Source: Sphingomonas sp. (GTDB lineage: Bacteria; Pseudomonadota; Alphaproteobacteria; Sphingomonadales; Sphingomonadaceae). Taken from it: DNA of 39,663 nucleotides. The stretch's first letter is position 1, and each line of letters begins with the position of its first letter. Where the stretch lies: the NCBI RefSeq assembly GCF_019635515.1, contig NZ_JAHBZI010000002.1, positions 1 through 39,663 on the forward strand, in the 5' to 3' direction. Made by a program: the position numbers and the translations under genes. The notes below the pieces were generated by a model. That model did no database searches and was not told where the DNA came from. It saw only the letters and a program-made list of their open reading frames with translations. Of this stretch, positions 20,543-31,926 are shown in pieces.

Positions 20543-20623
20543 CTCGATAGAGAGCGAAACCGCGCAGGGGGAGCGCGGGACCGATCGACCGGCCTATGAC
20601 GCAACGCACAAGAGAGGCTTGGA

Positions 20624-21514
20624 ATGCGCCGTCTTCCTCCGCTGACCGCCATCGAAGCCTTTGTCCAGGTTGCGCGGCTCGGCTCGATCAAGGCCGCCGC
20701 CGAAGAGCTGGCTCTGTCGTCGCCCGCGCTCAGCCGCCGCGTGCAATCGCTTGAACGTTTCATCGGCAAGCCGCTGTTCGAGCGGCGGCATCAGGCGCTG
20801 CGGCTCAACGAGGATGGCGAGCGGCTGCTGAGCGGGATCGCCCCCGCGCTCGACGCGATGACCGACGCGGTCGAGGCGATGACCAGCGGCACCGAGCTGC
20901 TGCGCCTGCGACTCGGCGTGCTGCCGCTGTTCGCGACGCAGCGGCTGATGCCCAAATTGCCCGATCTCAAGCGCAGGCACCCCGAGCTGCACCTCGATGT
21001 CGATACCGGCGGGCATGGCGTGACCCGGCTGGGCGACGGGCTCGACGCGGCGATCGTGCTGGCGCGCGACGTCGATCCCGGGCTCTACGCGCGGCGGCTG
21101 GACCGCAATCGGGTGCATGTCATCGGCGCGCGCAGCCTGGTCGAAGGGCCGGACCCGATCACCCGGCCCGAGCAATTGTCCAAGCTCACCGCTTTGGTCC
21201 ACCGCGACATGGCCGAGACCTTCACCGCGTGGCGCGCGGCGGCGGGCGTGCCTGAGCTCGAACCGCTGGCGATCGACCATTTCGATTCGGGGACGCTGAT
21301 GCTGGAGGCCGCGGCACAGGGGCTGGGGGTCGCCTTCATGCTCGAATCGCATTTCGAAGCGGCGCAGGATCCGCGCCTCGTCCAGCTCTTCGACCTGACC
21401 GTGGAGAGCCAGTACAGCTACTGGTTCTGCTGCCGCCCGCGCGCGCTCACCACCCGCCCGGTGCGCCTCTTCCATGACTGGCTGATCGACGCGGTCGGCA
21501 CCGAGACCGACTAG
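20624..21514 (+). CDS. LysR-family transcriptional regulator (GcvA-like)
   Basis: A 296-residue LysR protein. The winged HTH at residues 1-60 reads LTAIEAFVQVARLGSIKAAA, then LSSPALSRRVQSLERFIGKPLFERR. A linker leads to a substrate-binding domain from about residue 90 (LRLRLGVLPLFATQRLMPKL). The LPPLTAIEAF start is typical of the GcvA subgroup, which includes regulators of glycine cleavage and of beta-lactamase genes; the target here is unknown. AGAGAGG precedes the ATG. The gene converges on the MBL hydrolase with overlapping stop codons (CTAG, 21511-21514). Confidence 0.9.
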   Translation: MRRLPPLTAIEAFVQVARLGSIKAAAEELALSSPALSRRVQSLERFIGKPLFERRHQALRLNEDGERLLSGIAPALDAMTDAVEAMTSGTELLRLRLGVLPLFATQRLMPKLPDLKRRHPELHLDVDTGGHGVTRLGDGLDAAIVLARDVDPGLYARRLDRNRVHVIGARSLVEGPDPITRPEQLSKLTALVHRDMAETFTAWRAAAGVPELEPLAIDHFDSGTLMLEAAAQGLGVAFMLESHFEAAQDPRLVQLFDLTVESQYSYWFCCRPRALTTRPVRLFHDWLIDAVGTETD

Positions 21515-22179
21515 GCGAGCGCGGAATCGCTCACATAGGGGTTGGTCCTGCGCTCGTGCGCGAAGTTGCTGAGCGGGCCGTGGCCGGGGACGAACACCGT
21601 CTCGCCGCCCAGCGGCCAGAGCTTGGCGACGATCGAGTCGAGCAGGTCCTGATGATTGCCCATCGGGAAATCGGTGCGGCCGATCGAGCCCTGGAACAGC
21701 ACGTCGCCGACGGTCGCGAACTTCGATTCGGGATGGTGGAAGACGACATGGCCGGGCGTGTGGCCGGGGCAGTGATAGACATCGAGCGTCAGGTTGCCGA
21801 CGGTGACCTGATCGCCATCGACCAGCCAGCGGTCGGGCTCGAACGGATGCCCCCGCACCCCATATTTCCTGCCGTCATCCTCGAGCCGCGCGATCCAGAA
21901 GCGGTCGGCCTCGTGCGGGCCCTCGATCGGCACGCCCAGTTCCCTGGCGAACTCGCCCGCCGAACCGCAATGATCGATATGGCCATGGGTGATCAGGATT
22001 TTCTCGATCGTGACGCCATGCTGCTGCGCGGCGGCGCGCAGCTTGGGGAGGTCACCGCCGGGATCGACGAACGCGCCGCGCATCGTCCGGGTGCACCACA
22101 GCAGCGTGCAATTCTGCTGGAGCGGCGTGACCGGCACGATGGCCGCGCGCATGGGTGCACTCTGGGGATCGTTCTGCAT
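21511..22179 (-). CDS. Metallo-beta-lactamase-fold hydrolase (glyoxalase II-like)
   Basis: A 222-residue protein of the GloB/YcbL branch of the MBL superfamily. The zinc-binding motif THGHIDHCGS holds H65, H67, D69 and H70. Further ligands lie in YHCPGHTPGH, in VGDVLFQGSIGRTDFP and in VFVPGHGP. The GRTDFP segment and short length resemble single-domain YcbL-type hydrolases that act on S-lactoylglutathione or similar thioesters; the substrate is not certain. It starts at ATG 22179 or at a second Met ten residues in. It is divergent from pabBC, with 77 bp between the start codons, so the two may share a control region. Confidence 0.88.
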   Translation of the reverse strand: MQNDPQSAPMRAAIVPVTPLQQNCTLLWCTRTMRGAFVDPGGDLPKLRAAAQQHGVTIEKILITHGHIDHCGSAGEFARELGVPIEGPHEADRFWIARLEDDGRKYGVRGHPFEPDRWLVDGDQVTVGNLTLDVYHCPGHTPGHVVFHHPESKFATVGDVLFQGSIGRTDFPMGNHQDLLDSIVAKLWPLGGETVFVPGHGPLSNFAHERRTNPYVSDSALA

Positions 22180-22256
22180 GGGCGCGAGATAGGCGGTGCG
22201 GACCCGGGCGGCAACATGGGCTTGCCCGCGCGACCGCGCGGCTGCATTCCCGGCTG

Positions 22257-25212
<2,956 letters not shown>

Positions 25213-25239
25213 GCCGCGCTACGCACGACATTCACGTCC

Positions 25240-25896
25240 ATGCTCAAATGGACGCTCCCCGCCGCCGCCCTGACCGGGGCCGCGCTGTTGCTCGCGCAGC
25301 CTTCGGCAGGCGCCGAACGCGCGGTTCCGATCCCCGCGCCCGCGCAGGATGTGACCGGGGTGAACGGCCAGCAGGTCGCGATACTGGCGGGCGGCTGCTT
25401 CTGGGGCATGGAAGCGGTGTTCCAGTCGGTGAAGGGTGTGACTTCGGTCACCTCTGGCTATGCCGGCGGCACCGCCAGGACCGCAACCTATACGCAGGTA
25501 TCGACCGAGAAGACCGGCCATGCCGAGGCGATCCGGATCATCTACGATCCGCGCAAGGTCAGCTACGGCACGTTGCTGCGCATCTATTTCTCGGTCGCGC
25601 ACGATCCGACCCAGCTCAATCGCCAGGGACCGGATACCGGCCCGAGCTATCGTTCGGCGATCTTTCCGCAGAGCGAGGCGCAGCGCCGCGTGGCCGCCGC
25701 CTATATCGCCCAGCTTACCAAGGCGAAATCGTTTCCGCGCGCGATCGTCACCAGGCTCGAGACCGGCCAGTTCTTCGCGGCCGAGGCCTATCATCAGGAC
25801 TTCTTCTGGCGGAATCCCAGCCACCCGTACATCGTGCGCTGGGACAAGCCGAAGGTGGCGGCGTTCCGCAACGCCTATCCACAACTGGTGAACTGA
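25240..25896 (+). CDS. msrA: Exported peptide methionine sulfoxide reductase MsrA
   Basis: A 218-residue protein starting with a signal peptide (MLKWTLPAAALTGAALLLAQ, then a PSAGA cleavage region), so it probably works in the periplasm. The MsrA catalytic motif is GGCFWGMEAVF with Cys53. The conserved GYAGG, TGHAEAIRI and YHQDFFW segments follow. It reduces the S-epimer of methionine sulfoxide in proteins. No second MsrA-type resolving Cys is seen near the C-terminus, so reduction may involve a one-Cys mechanism. It lies 27 bp after the aminotransferase and converges on the DUF1489 gene. Confidence 0.94.
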   Translation: MLKWTLPAAALTGAALLLAQPSAGAERAVPIPAPAQDVTGVNGQQVAILAGGCFWGMEAVFQSVKGVTSVTSGYAGGTARTATYTQVSTEKTGHAEAIRIIYDPRKVSYGTLLRIYFSVAHDPTQLNRQGPDTGPSYRSAIFPQSEAQRRVAAAYIAQLTKAKSFPRAIVTRLETGQFFAAEAYHQDFFWRNPSHPYIVRWDKPKVAAFRNAYPQLVN

Positions 25897-25900
25897 GCGA

Positions 25901-26302
25901 CTAGACCAGACCCATCGCCGCCAGCTCGCCGAGCAGAGCAGGCGGCAGCTCCCCGGCACCGTCACCGCCCTCACCAAGATCGCGTGGCGCGTTCGCATCT
26001 TCGAGATAGCGCCAGCCCTGATGGGCACGCTTGGGCAGAGGGTGTGTGAGGATCAGTTTGGGTTCGAGATAAATCGCAACCCGCCCGCCTTCGGCCTCGC
26101 CAAAGCCGATAATCGGCGAGCGACCGACCAATTTGTGCTTGATGATCCAGAACAGCGAGCCGCCGACGATCTCTTCGTGGCGCTTGGGCAAATAGCGCGT
26201 CGTCAGGAAAGCGGGCTGATGCGCCGCCTTGAGCGCGAGGCGCCCGGCGAGATAATCGACCGAATCGGCGCCATAAGCGACTTTGGTGAGGTGGAGTGGC
26301 AC
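25901..26302 (-). CDS. DUF1489 family protein
   Basis: A 133-residue protein of a family I recognise as DUF1489, almost restricted to alphaproteobacteria and of unknown function. Hallmarks are the start PLHLTKVAYGADSVDYLA, the block LTTRYLPKRHEEIVGGSLFW, IIKHKLVGRSPIIGFGE and KRAHQGWRYLE. I place the start at GTG 26302 because family members begin just before PLHLTKV. The frame is open to 26377, which would overlap mgtE by 44 bases. It follows mgtE by 31 bp on the same strand and may be co-transcribed with it. Confidence 0.82.
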   Translation of the reverse strand: MPLHLTKVAYGADSVDYLAGRLALKAAHQPAFLTTRYLPKRHEEIVGGSLFWIIKHKLVGRSPIIGFGEAEGGRVAIYLEPKLILTHPLPKRAHQGWRYLEDANAPRDLGEGGDGAGELPPALLGELAAMGLV

Positions 26303-26333
26303 GCGGCCTATCTGGGTGCGCGAACGCGCGCGA

Positions 26334-27737
26334 TCAACCGACCAGGCCGCTGATCGTGGCGAGGCCCAGGAAGACAAGGAACCCCATCGAATCGGTGGTC
26401 ATCGTCACGAACACCGAGGAGGCGACCGCCGGATCGGCATCGAACCGGTCGAGCGTCAGCGGCACGATCACTCCCGCCAGCCCGGCGATGAGGATATTGG
26501 CGAGCATCGCCGTCGCGATCACCGCGCCCAATTGCGGGTGACCGTAGAACAAGCCCACCGCGATGCCGATCACCAGCGCGACGCTCATCCCGTTCAGGAT
26601 CGCGATGGTGATCTCGCGGCGGATCGCGCGCCAGGTGTTCGATTGCGTGAGCTGGTTCATCGCCAGCGCGCGCACCGTCACCGCCATGGTCTGGGTGCCG
26701 GCATTGCCGCCGACCCCGGCCACGATCGGCATCAGCGCGGCGAGCGCGACCATCTTGCTGATCGTGCCTTCGAACAATGTGATGATCGTCGCGGCGACCA
26801 GCGCCGTACCGAGATTGGCGATCAGCCAGCGCACCCGCGCCTTGTAGCTGTCGAGCACCGGCTCGTTGATGTCGCCCTCGCCCGCGCCCGACAGGCGGAG
26901 GATGTCCTCGCCGGCTTCCTCGGAGATGATATGGACGATGTCGTCGACGGTGATGACGCCGACCAGCCGGCCGTTGGGATCGACCACCGCCGCCGAGATC
27001 AGCGCGTATTTCTGGAAGCGCAGCGCGACTTCTTCCTGGTCCATGTCGACCGGGATCAGCGTCTGCTCGCGCTTCATGACGTCAGCGATTCGGACCACGC
27101 GCGGGGTGCGGAGAATCCACGACAGCGCGCAGGTGCCGAGCGGCTTGTGCGCGGGATCGACGACGAAGATTTCCCAGAAGTCGGTCGGCAGCTCCTCCTC
27201 GCCACGCAGGAAATCGAGCACGTCACCGACGGTCCAATGCTCGGGCACCGCGATCAGTTCGCGCTGCATCAGGCGGCCGGCGGTCTCCTCGGGGTAGGAA
27301 AGCGCTTCCTCGATCGCGGCGCGGTCATCGGGATCAAGCGCCCGGAGCACCTCGCGCTGATCCTCGGGCTCCATGTCCTCGATGATCGCAACCGCGTCGT
27401 CGGTATCGAGTTCGGAAGCGAGATCGGCGACCTGAGTCGCGGTCAGCGCGTCGACCAACACCTCGCGGACATAGTCGTTCATCTCCGCGAGTACGTCGCC
27501 GTCGATGAGATCGGCGATGGCGGAAACGAGCGCGGGGCGGTCCTCGGACGGCGCCAGCTCGACAAGATCGGCGATGTCGGCGGGGTGAAGCGGCTCGACC
27601 AAGGCGTGCGCCACGGCGAAATCGCCGCCCTCGACCGCTTCGAGCACGGCGCTGACGAAGGCGGGCTTCAGCCGGTCGTCCTCATCGAGTTCGCTTTCGG
27701 GTGCCGCGATGGCGTCGTGCAGTTCGGTCTCGCTCAT
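26334..27737 (-). CDS. mgtE: Magnesium transporter MgtE
   Basis: A 467-residue Mg2+ channel-type transporter. The acidic N-terminal superhelical domain (about 30-140; DALTATQVADLASELDTDDA) precedes a CBS pair (about 145-265; VVDPNGRLVGVITVDDIVHI). The five-helix membrane part runs from about residue 290. It carries AGVGGNAGTQTMAVTVRALA in the second helix, the family signature of the ion pore. Low internal Mg2+ opens the pore by moving the N and CBS domains. Length matches the family. No magnesium riboswitch is visible in the short region ahead of the start. Confidence 0.95.
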   Translation of the reverse strand: MSETELHDAIAAPESELDEDDRLKPAFVSAVLEAVEGGDFAVAHALVEPLHPADIADLVELAPSEDRPALVSAIADLIDGDVLAEMNDYVREVLVDALTATQVADLASELDTDDAVAIIEDMEPEDQREVLRALDPDDRAAIEEALSYPEETAGRLMQRELIAVPEHWTVGDVLDFLRGEEELPTDFWEIFVVDPAHKPLGTCALSWILRTPRVVRIADVMKREQTLIPVDMDQEEVALRFQKYALISAAVVDPNGRLVGVITVDDIVHIISEEAGEDILRLSGAGEGDINEPVLDSYKARVRWLIANLGTALVAATIITLFEGTISKMVALAALMPIVAGVGGNAGTQTMAVTVRALAMNQLTQSNTWRAIRREITIAILNGMSVALVIGIAVGLFYGHPQLGAVIATAMLANILIAGLAGVIVPLTLDRFDADPAVASSVFVTMTTDSMGFLVFLGLATISGLVG

Positions 27738-27848
27738 CGTCCGACCTCCCTTGTGCCGCGTCCTGCCCCGCCGCTGCCACCCTAACCCATGATTTGCAAG
27801 TCGGGTCCCGCGCGCTTACGTGCGCGCCAACTATTGCAGGAGTATCCC

Positions 27849-28301
27849 GTGACCGAATTCACCAAGCTCAACCTCACGCTCGACACCGGCGAGGTGACCA
27901 TCAAGCTGCGTCCCGATCTCGCCCCCGCCCATGTCGAGCGCATCGGCACGCTCGCCAATGAAGGCTTTTACGACGGGGTGACCTTCCACCGCGTGATCGA
28001 CGGCTTCATGGCGCAGGGCGGCGACCCCACCGGAACCGGCATGTCCGGCTCGGACAAGCCCAACCTCAAGGCCGAGTTCAGCCGCGAGCCGCACAATCGC
28101 GGCGTCTGCTCGATGGCGCGGACGATGGATCCGAACACCGCCAACTCGCAGTTCTTCATCTGCCTCGACGACGCGACCTTCCTTGACGGGCAATACACCG
28201 TCTGGGGCGAAGTTACCGACGGCATGGACGCGGTCGACGCGCTCCCCAAGGGCGAGCCACCGCGCAACCCCGGCAAGATCGTCAAGGCGACCGCCGAGTA
28301 A
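27849..28301 (+). CDS. Cyclophilin-type peptidyl-prolyl cis-trans isomerase
   Basis: A 150-residue, single-domain cyclophilin (PpiB type, cytoplasmic, no signal peptide). The active-site Arg and Phe lie in VTFHRVIDGFMAQGGDPTGTG, with ANSQFFICLDD and the C-terminal VWGEVTDGMD. It speeds the cis-trans flip of X-Pro bonds. Translation starts at GTG 27849 behind a good site, AGGAG, eight bases away; the longer open frame to 27789 is not used. A hairpin of GCGCGC arms at 27810-27827 lies in the leader. It is divergent from mgtE. Confidence 0.95.
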   Translation: MTEFTKLNLTLDTGEVTIKLRPDLAPAHVERIGTLANEGFYDGVTFHRVIDGFMAQGGDPTGTGMSGSDKPNLKAEFSREPHNRGVCSMARTMDPNTANSQFFICLDDATFLDGQYTVWGEVTDGMDAVDALPKGEPPRNPGKIVKATAE

Positions 28302-28310
28302 GGACGCTTA

Positions 28311-28337
28311 CGGCCCCTCCCCAAACAGGAGGGGCCG
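28311..28337. terminator. Hairpin between convergent cyclophilin and MAPEG genes
   Basis: Ten-base perfect arms CGGCCCCTCC and GGAGGGGCCG enclose CCAAACA. There is no T tract, but it sits between two stop codons of convergent genes, where a bidirectional terminator is expected. Confidence 0.6.
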
Positions 28338-28349
28338 AACGCCCGGTGT

Positions 28350-28739
28350 TCAGAGAATGCCATAGGCGATCAAGGCGGCGTAGATGGCGAGGCCGAGGGT
28401 GATCAGCATGGTAGTCACCGCGCCGATCATCCGTCCCGCCCGAAAACCGTCCATGCCGAAGCCGTGGAGCACGCGGCCAAAGACATAGACCATCGCCACC
28501 AGCCATAAATAGAGGCTGCCGCCGCGCGCCAGTTCGATCAGCCCGAGCAGGATCAGCACCAGCGGAGTATATTCGGCGAAATTCAGTTGCGCGCGCATGC
28601 GCGCGATCAGGCGCTGGTTGCCGCCATCCCCCACCCACACTTTTTCCGCTGAGCGGACCTGGCCGATTCGCAGCGCGAGCCAGAAGTTGATGAGCGCGGC
28701 GGCCGCGGCGGTGGTCAAGGTAACGGGCAGCAGGATCAT
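28350..28739 (-). CDS. MAPEG family membrane protein
   Basis: A 129-residue protein with four hydrophobic helices and the MAPEG hallmarks RMRAQLNFAEYTPLVLILLG, with the conserved Asn/Glu in NFAEY, and ALRIGQVRSAEKVWVGDGG. Eukaryotic members are glutathione transferases or eicosanoid enzymes; bacterial members have unclear roles. It is expected in the inner membrane. The ATG at 28739 gives the usual length; an upstream ATG at 28793 adds 18 residues and overlaps the region before the rpmF promoter. It is divergent from rpmF. Confidence 0.85.
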   Translation of the reverse strand: MILLPVTLTTAAAAALINFWLALRIGQVRSAEKVWVGDGGNQRLIARMRAQLNFAEYTPLVLILLGLIELARGGSLYLWLVAMVYVFGRVLHGFGMDGFRAGRMIGAVTTMLITLGLAIYAALIAYGIL

Positions 28740-28778
28740 GGCGAGGGTCCCCCAAATGGACAACCACCCTACACAGCC

Positions 28779-28806
28779 TTGCAAGCGCGGCAAGAATCGC
28801 TATAGG
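28779..28806 (+). promoter_or_regulatory. Promoter of the rpmF-plsX-fabH operon
   Basis: A -35 TTGCAA (28779-28784), a 16-bp spacer and a -10 TATAGG (28801-28806), followed by GCGCGGC, lie about 120 bp before rpmF. The GC-rich discriminator fits a growth-rate-controlled ribosomal protein promoter. Confidence 0.55.
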
Positions 28807-28928
28807 CGCGGCTCGCTTCGTGACCCGTCCGCCGGTCCGGCGAGCGCGAGGCTTTCCTCTCGCTTGCCCGAATGACCGCGTGAGCGTATCGCGATTTGAT
28901 TCTGATTTGTTCGTGAAAAGGTGCCGAG

Positions 28929-29105
28929 ATGGCCGTCCCCAAGAGAAAGACCTCGCCGTCGCGGCGTGGCATGCGCCGGGCGCACGATGCGCTCACGGTC
29001 GCAGCGTTCCAGGAATGCCCGAATTGCGGCGAACTGAAGCGCCCCCACAACCTCTGCACCGCCTGCGGCCACTATAACGGCCGCGAGATCACGGCCGAGG
29101 GCTGA
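28929..29105 (+). CDS. rpmF: 50S ribosomal protein L32
   Basis: A 58-residue protein, absent from longer-frame listings, encoded from ATG 28929. It begins [20 protein letters not shown] and carries [20 protein letters not shown], with the four-Cys zinc ribbon (CPNC and CTAC) of the Cys-containing L32 form. AAAAGGTG lies ahead of the start. It is followed 25 bp later by plsX, as in many bacteria where rpmF, plsX and fabH are co-transcribed and link ribosome and lipid synthesis. Confidence 0.97.
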   Translation: MAVPKRKTSPSRRGMRRAHDALTVAAFQECPNCGELKRPHNLCTACGHYNGREITAEG

Positions 29106-29130
29106 GCTACGCGGGTTGGGGCTGACCAGC

Positions 29131-30162
29131 ATGACTAATCCCTCGCGAATCGCCGTCGATGCGATGGGCGGAGACGAGGGAATCGCCGTCATGCTGGCGG
29201 GCGTCGCCCGTGCACGCCGCCGGTTCGAGGGGATGGAATTCATCCTCGTCGGCGATGAAGCGCAGATCCGCGCGGGCCTGAAAACCCATCCGAACCTGAC
29301 CGCCGCGTCGGAAATCGTCCATGCTCCCGAAGTGGTAAGCGCGGACGAGAAGCCCGGCGCGGCTCTTCGTCGTGCCAAATCGACCTCGATGGGAATCGCC
29401 ATCGATCTGGTCAAACAGGGCCGCGCCGGCGCCGCCGTCTCCTCGGGCAATACCGGAGCGCTGATGGCGATGGCCAAGCTGTCGCTGCGGACCATGCCGG
29501 GGATCGACCGGCCCGCACTCGCCGCCTTGATGCCCAGCCTCGGCGAAAACGACACGGTGATGCTCGACCTCGGCGCAAATACCGAGGTCGATGCCCGCAA
29601 CCTCGTCCAGTTCGCGGTGATGGGCGCCGCCTATGCGCGCACCGCGCTCGATCTGGCGAATCCCCGGGTCGCCCTGCTCAACATCGGCACCGAGGAGATG
29701 AAGGGCAACCAGAACATCCGCGACGCCGCCGCCCAACTGCGCGCCGCCGATCACCTGCGTCTGGATTTCCAGGGCTTTATCGAGGGCAACAAGCTGTCGC
29801 GCGGCGATGTCGACGTGATCGTGTGCGACGGTTTCTCGGGCAACATCGCATTGAAGACCGTCGAGGGCACCGCGCGTTTCGTCGCCGATCTGCTCAAACG
29901 GGCCTTTTCCAGCTCGACGCGCTCGAAGATCGGCTTCCTGATCTCGCGCCCGGCGACCGAGCTGCTGCGCCACCATCTCGATCCCAACAATCACAACGGC
30001 GCGGTGTTTCTCGGGCTCAACGGCATTGTCGTGAAGAGCCATGGCAGCGCCAACGAAATCGGCGTCGACACCGCGATCGGCTTCGCCGCCAAGATGCTGC
30101 GCGACGACCTCGGCCGCCGCATCGCCGAGGATCTCGGCAATTTCGAAGCGAAGGCGGCCTAG
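29131..30162 (+). CDS. plsX: Phosphate acyltransferase PlsX
   Basis: A 343-residue enzyme that makes acyl-phosphate from acyl-ACP, the donor for the first step of phospholipid synthesis (PlsY). Signatures are RIAVDAMGGDEG at the N-terminus, SSGNTGALMAMAK, ALLNIGTEEMKGN and VIVCDGFSGNIALKTVEG. Length is normal. The start at ATG 29131 is preferred over an in-frame TTG at 29116. It is a peripheral membrane protein by family. It lies between rpmF and fabH, 3 bp before the latter. Confidence 0.97.
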   Translation: MTNPSRIAVDAMGGDEGIAVMLAGVARARRRFEGMEFILVGDEAQIRAGLKTHPNLTAASEIVHAPEVVSADEKPGAALRRAKSTSMGIAIDLVKQGRAGAAVSSGNTGALMAMAKLSLRTMPGIDRPALAALMPSLGENDTVMLDLGANTEVDARNLVQFAVMGAAYARTALDLANPRVALLNIGTEEMKGNQNIRDAAAQLRAADHLRLDFQGFIEGNKLSRGDVDVIVCDGFSGNIALKTVEGTARFVADLLKRAFSSSTRSKIGFLISRPATELLRHHLDPNNHNGAVFLGLNGIVVKSHGSANEIGVDTAIGFAAKMLRDDLGRRIAEDLGNFEAKAA

Positions 30163-30165
30163 GAC

Positions 30166-31137
30166 ATGACGCTTCGCTCGGTAATCATCGGCACCGGTTC
30201 GCAACTGCCGGCACGCCGCGTTTCGAATCAGGAACTGGCCGAGCAGGTCGATACCACCGACGAGTGGATCGTCGAGCGCACCGGCATCCGCTTCCGCCAC
30301 ATCGCCGCGCCAGACGAGACCACCGCGACGCTGGCCACCGGCGCGTGCAAGGCGGCGCTCGCCGCGGCCGGGGTGGATGCGCAAAGCATCGACCTGATCA
30401 TCCTCGCCACCGCCACGCCCGACCAGACCTTTCCGGCCAGCGCCACCAGGGTGCAGGCGGCGTTGGGTATCGACGATTGCGTCGCGTTCGACGTTGCGGC
30501 GGTGTGCTCGGGCTTTCTCTACGCCGTCGAGGTCGCCGACGCGATGATCCGCGCCGGCGCCCATAAGCGCGCGCTGGTGATCGGCGCCGAGACCTTCAGC
30601 CGCATCCTCGACTGGGAAGACCGTACCACCTGCGTGCTGTTCGGCGACGGCGCCGGCGCGATCGTGCTCGACGCGCAGGAGAGCGAGGCCGAATCGGGCC
30701 GCGGCGTCCTCGCCACGCGGCTGCATGCCGATGGCCGCCACAACGAGCTGCTCTACGTCGATGGCGGTCCGTCGACGACCGGCACCGTCGGCAAGGTGCG
30801 GATGAAGGGCCGCGAAGTCTTCCGCCACGCCGTGGTCAATCTCGCCTCGGTCATGGAAGAATCGCTTGCCGCCGCCGGGCTCGATGCGGCGCAGGTCGAT
30901 TGGGTCGTGCCGCATCAGGCCAATGCCCGCATCCTCGACGCCACCGCCCGCAAGCTCGGGCTCGCGCCTGAGAAGGTGATCGTAACCGTCGATCAGCACG
31001 CCAATACCTCGGCGGCATCAGTGCCGCTGGCGCTCGACACCGCGGTGCGCGACGGACGAATCCGGCAGGGCGACCTGATCGTGCTCGAGGCGATGGGCGG
31101 CGGGTTTACCTGGGGCGCAGCGGTCGTTCGCTTCTAA
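30166..31137 (+). CDS. fabH: Beta-ketoacyl-ACP synthase III
   Basis: A 323-residue enzyme that condenses acetyl-CoA with malonyl-ACP to begin fatty acid synthesis. The Cys-His-Asn triad is intact: Cys114 in [11 protein letters not shown], His250 in [11 protein letters not shown] and Asn280 in [11 protein letters not shown]. The Gly-rich C-terminal [13 protein letters not shown] is typical. It starts 3 bp after the plsX stop. Downstream, 116 bp of A/T-richer sequence holds the probable promoter of ihfA. Confidence 0.97.
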   Translation: MTLRSVIIGTGSQLPARRVSNQELAEQVDTTDEWIVERTGIRFRHIAAPDETTATLATGACKAALAAAGVDAQSIDLIILATATPDQTFPASATRVQAALGIDDCVAFDVAAVCSGFLYAVEVADAMIRAGAHKRALVIGAETFSRILDWEDRTTCVLFGDGAGAIVLDAQESEAESGRGVLATRLHADGRHNELLYVDGGPSTTGTVGKVRMKGREVFRHAVVNLASVMEESLAAAGLDAAQVDWVVPHQANARILDATARKLGLAPEKVIVTVDQHANTSAASVPLALDTAVRDGRIRQGDLIVLEAMGGGFTWGAAVVRF

Positions 31138-31186
31138 CCCCCTTCACAAAAGTGCAATTATTGTTTCTGTTCCGTAATGTTCCCGT

Positions 31187-31214
31187 TTGCCGGGTGTGTA
31201 ACATCTGCTAGGTA
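31187..31214 (+). promoter_or_regulatory. Possible promoter of ihfA
   Basis: TTGCCG (31187-31192), a 16-bp spacer and TAGGTA (31209-31214) lie in the A/T-richer stretch between fabH and ihfA, about 40 bp before the start codon. The match is moderate. Confidence 0.35.
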
Positions 31215-31253
31215 GACACCAATTTAGATCAATTTTTTGGGGGATGCGCCACG

Positions 31254-31553
31254 ATGTCGGCTGCGGGTACGCTGACCAGGGCCGATCTGGCGGAATCGCT
31301 GCATCGCGAAGTGGGCCTCTCGCGTGCCGATGCCGCGCGCCTGGTCGAGCAGATTCTCGGCCATATGTGCGAAGGTCTGTCGAAAGGCGAGAACGTCAAG
31401 ATTTCCGGGTTCGGCAGCTTCATCCTGCGCGACAAGGGCGAACGGGTCGGCCGCAACCCCAAAACCGGCGTCGAGGTGCCGATCGCGCCGCGGCGAGTCC
31501 TCACCTTCCGTGCCAGCCAGATGATGCGCGACCGCATCGTCTCGGCCGGCTGA
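31254..31553 (+). CDS. ihfA: Integration host factor alpha subunit
   Basis: A 99-residue HU/IHF-fold DNA-bending protein. [40 protein letters not shown] and the arm sequence [14 protein letters not shown] followed by RRVLTFRAS mark the alpha subunit of IHF (GRNPKTG signature, Pro at the arm tip). It forms a heterodimer with IhfB, not in this window, and bends DNA at promoters, origins and recombination sites. The start ATG is preceded by GGGGGATG. It is followed 8 bp later by a MerR-type gene, the usual order in alphaproteobacteria. Confidence 0.95.
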   Translation: MSAAGTLTRADLAESLHREVGLSRADAARLVEQILGHMCEGLSKGENVKISGFGSFILRDKGERVGRNPKTGVEVPIAPRRVLTFRASQMMRDRIVSAG

Positions 31554-31561
31554 GAAGCGCG

Positions 31562-31912
31562 ATGCCAGCGTCCGAGAAGGCCGCTGGCGCTTTACGCACC
31601 ATTGGCGAGCTGGCCCAGGAAATCGGGCGGCCACAGCATATCCTGAGATATTGGGAAACGCGCTTCCCGCAGCTGCGCCCGCTGACCCGCGCCGGCAATC
31701 GCCGCTATTACCGTCCCGACGATGTGGCGTTGGTCCGCCGCATCCACGATCTGCTCTCGAACCAGGGCTATACGATCCGCGGCGTCCAGAAACTGCTCGC
31801 CGAGGAAAAGGGCGGGCGGGCGAACGCCAGATCCGGTGGCGGTGGCAGCGCGGCGGAATTCCGCGCGATCCGCGACGCGCTGGTCGAAGCGCTGGAGGAA
31901 GACGCGGGCTAG
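31562..31912 (+). CDS. MerR-type HTH regulator of the ihfA operon
   Basis: A 116-residue protein with the MerR HTH and wing: RTIGELAQEIGRPQHILRYW, ETRFPQLRPLTRAGNRRYYR and LLSNQGYTIRGVQKLLAEEK. It lacks the long dimer helix and any Cys, so it is not a metal sensor. This short, Cys-free MerR-like protein regularly follows ihfA in alphaproteobacteria and its target is unknown. The stop codon TAG is the first of a GGCTA tandem repeat shared with the convergent sixA-like gene. Confidence 0.9.
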   Translation: MPASEKAAGALRTIGELAQEIGRPQHILRYWETRFPQLRPLTRAGNRRYYRPDDVALVRRIHDLLSNQGYTIRGVQKLLAEEKGGRANARSGGGGSAAEFRAIRDALVEALEEDAG

Positions 31913-31926
31913 GCTAGGCTAGGCTA
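31907..31926. repeat. Four tandem GGCTA units spanning two stop codons
   Basis: GGCTA occurs four times without interruption. The merR-type stop TAG (31910-31912) and the sixA-like stop (31921-31919, minus) both lie in it. A five-base repeat with TAG in one strand and its complement CTA in the other places stops in all frames on both strands. Confidence 0.9.

Noticed and set aside
20139..20609. A 156-residue minus-strand frame across the gap before lysR.
   Set aside because: It runs through the structured repeat, the seven-T terminator and the start of the AAA+ ATPase gene, and has no recognisable domain.
26283..27785. A 500-residue plus-strand frame opposite mgtE.
   Set aside because: Full antisense of mgtE, rich in His, Asp and Arg with no domain.
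27738..27848. A magnesium riboswitch ahead of mgtE.
   Set aside because: The gap is only 111 bp, shared with the divergent cyclophilin gene, and shows no M-box-type structure or conserved core.
29107..30999. A 630-residue minus-strand frame opposite plsX and fabH.
   Set aside because: Crosses two well-supported genes on the other strand and has no ribosome-binding site or motif.
31562..31912. The MerR-type protein after ihfA as the regulator of the mer-like operator at 35390-35420.
   Set aside because: It contains no Cys and lacks the long dimer helix, so it cannot be a thiol-based metal sensor. It is the standard MerR-like gene that follows ihfA in alphaproteobacteria.
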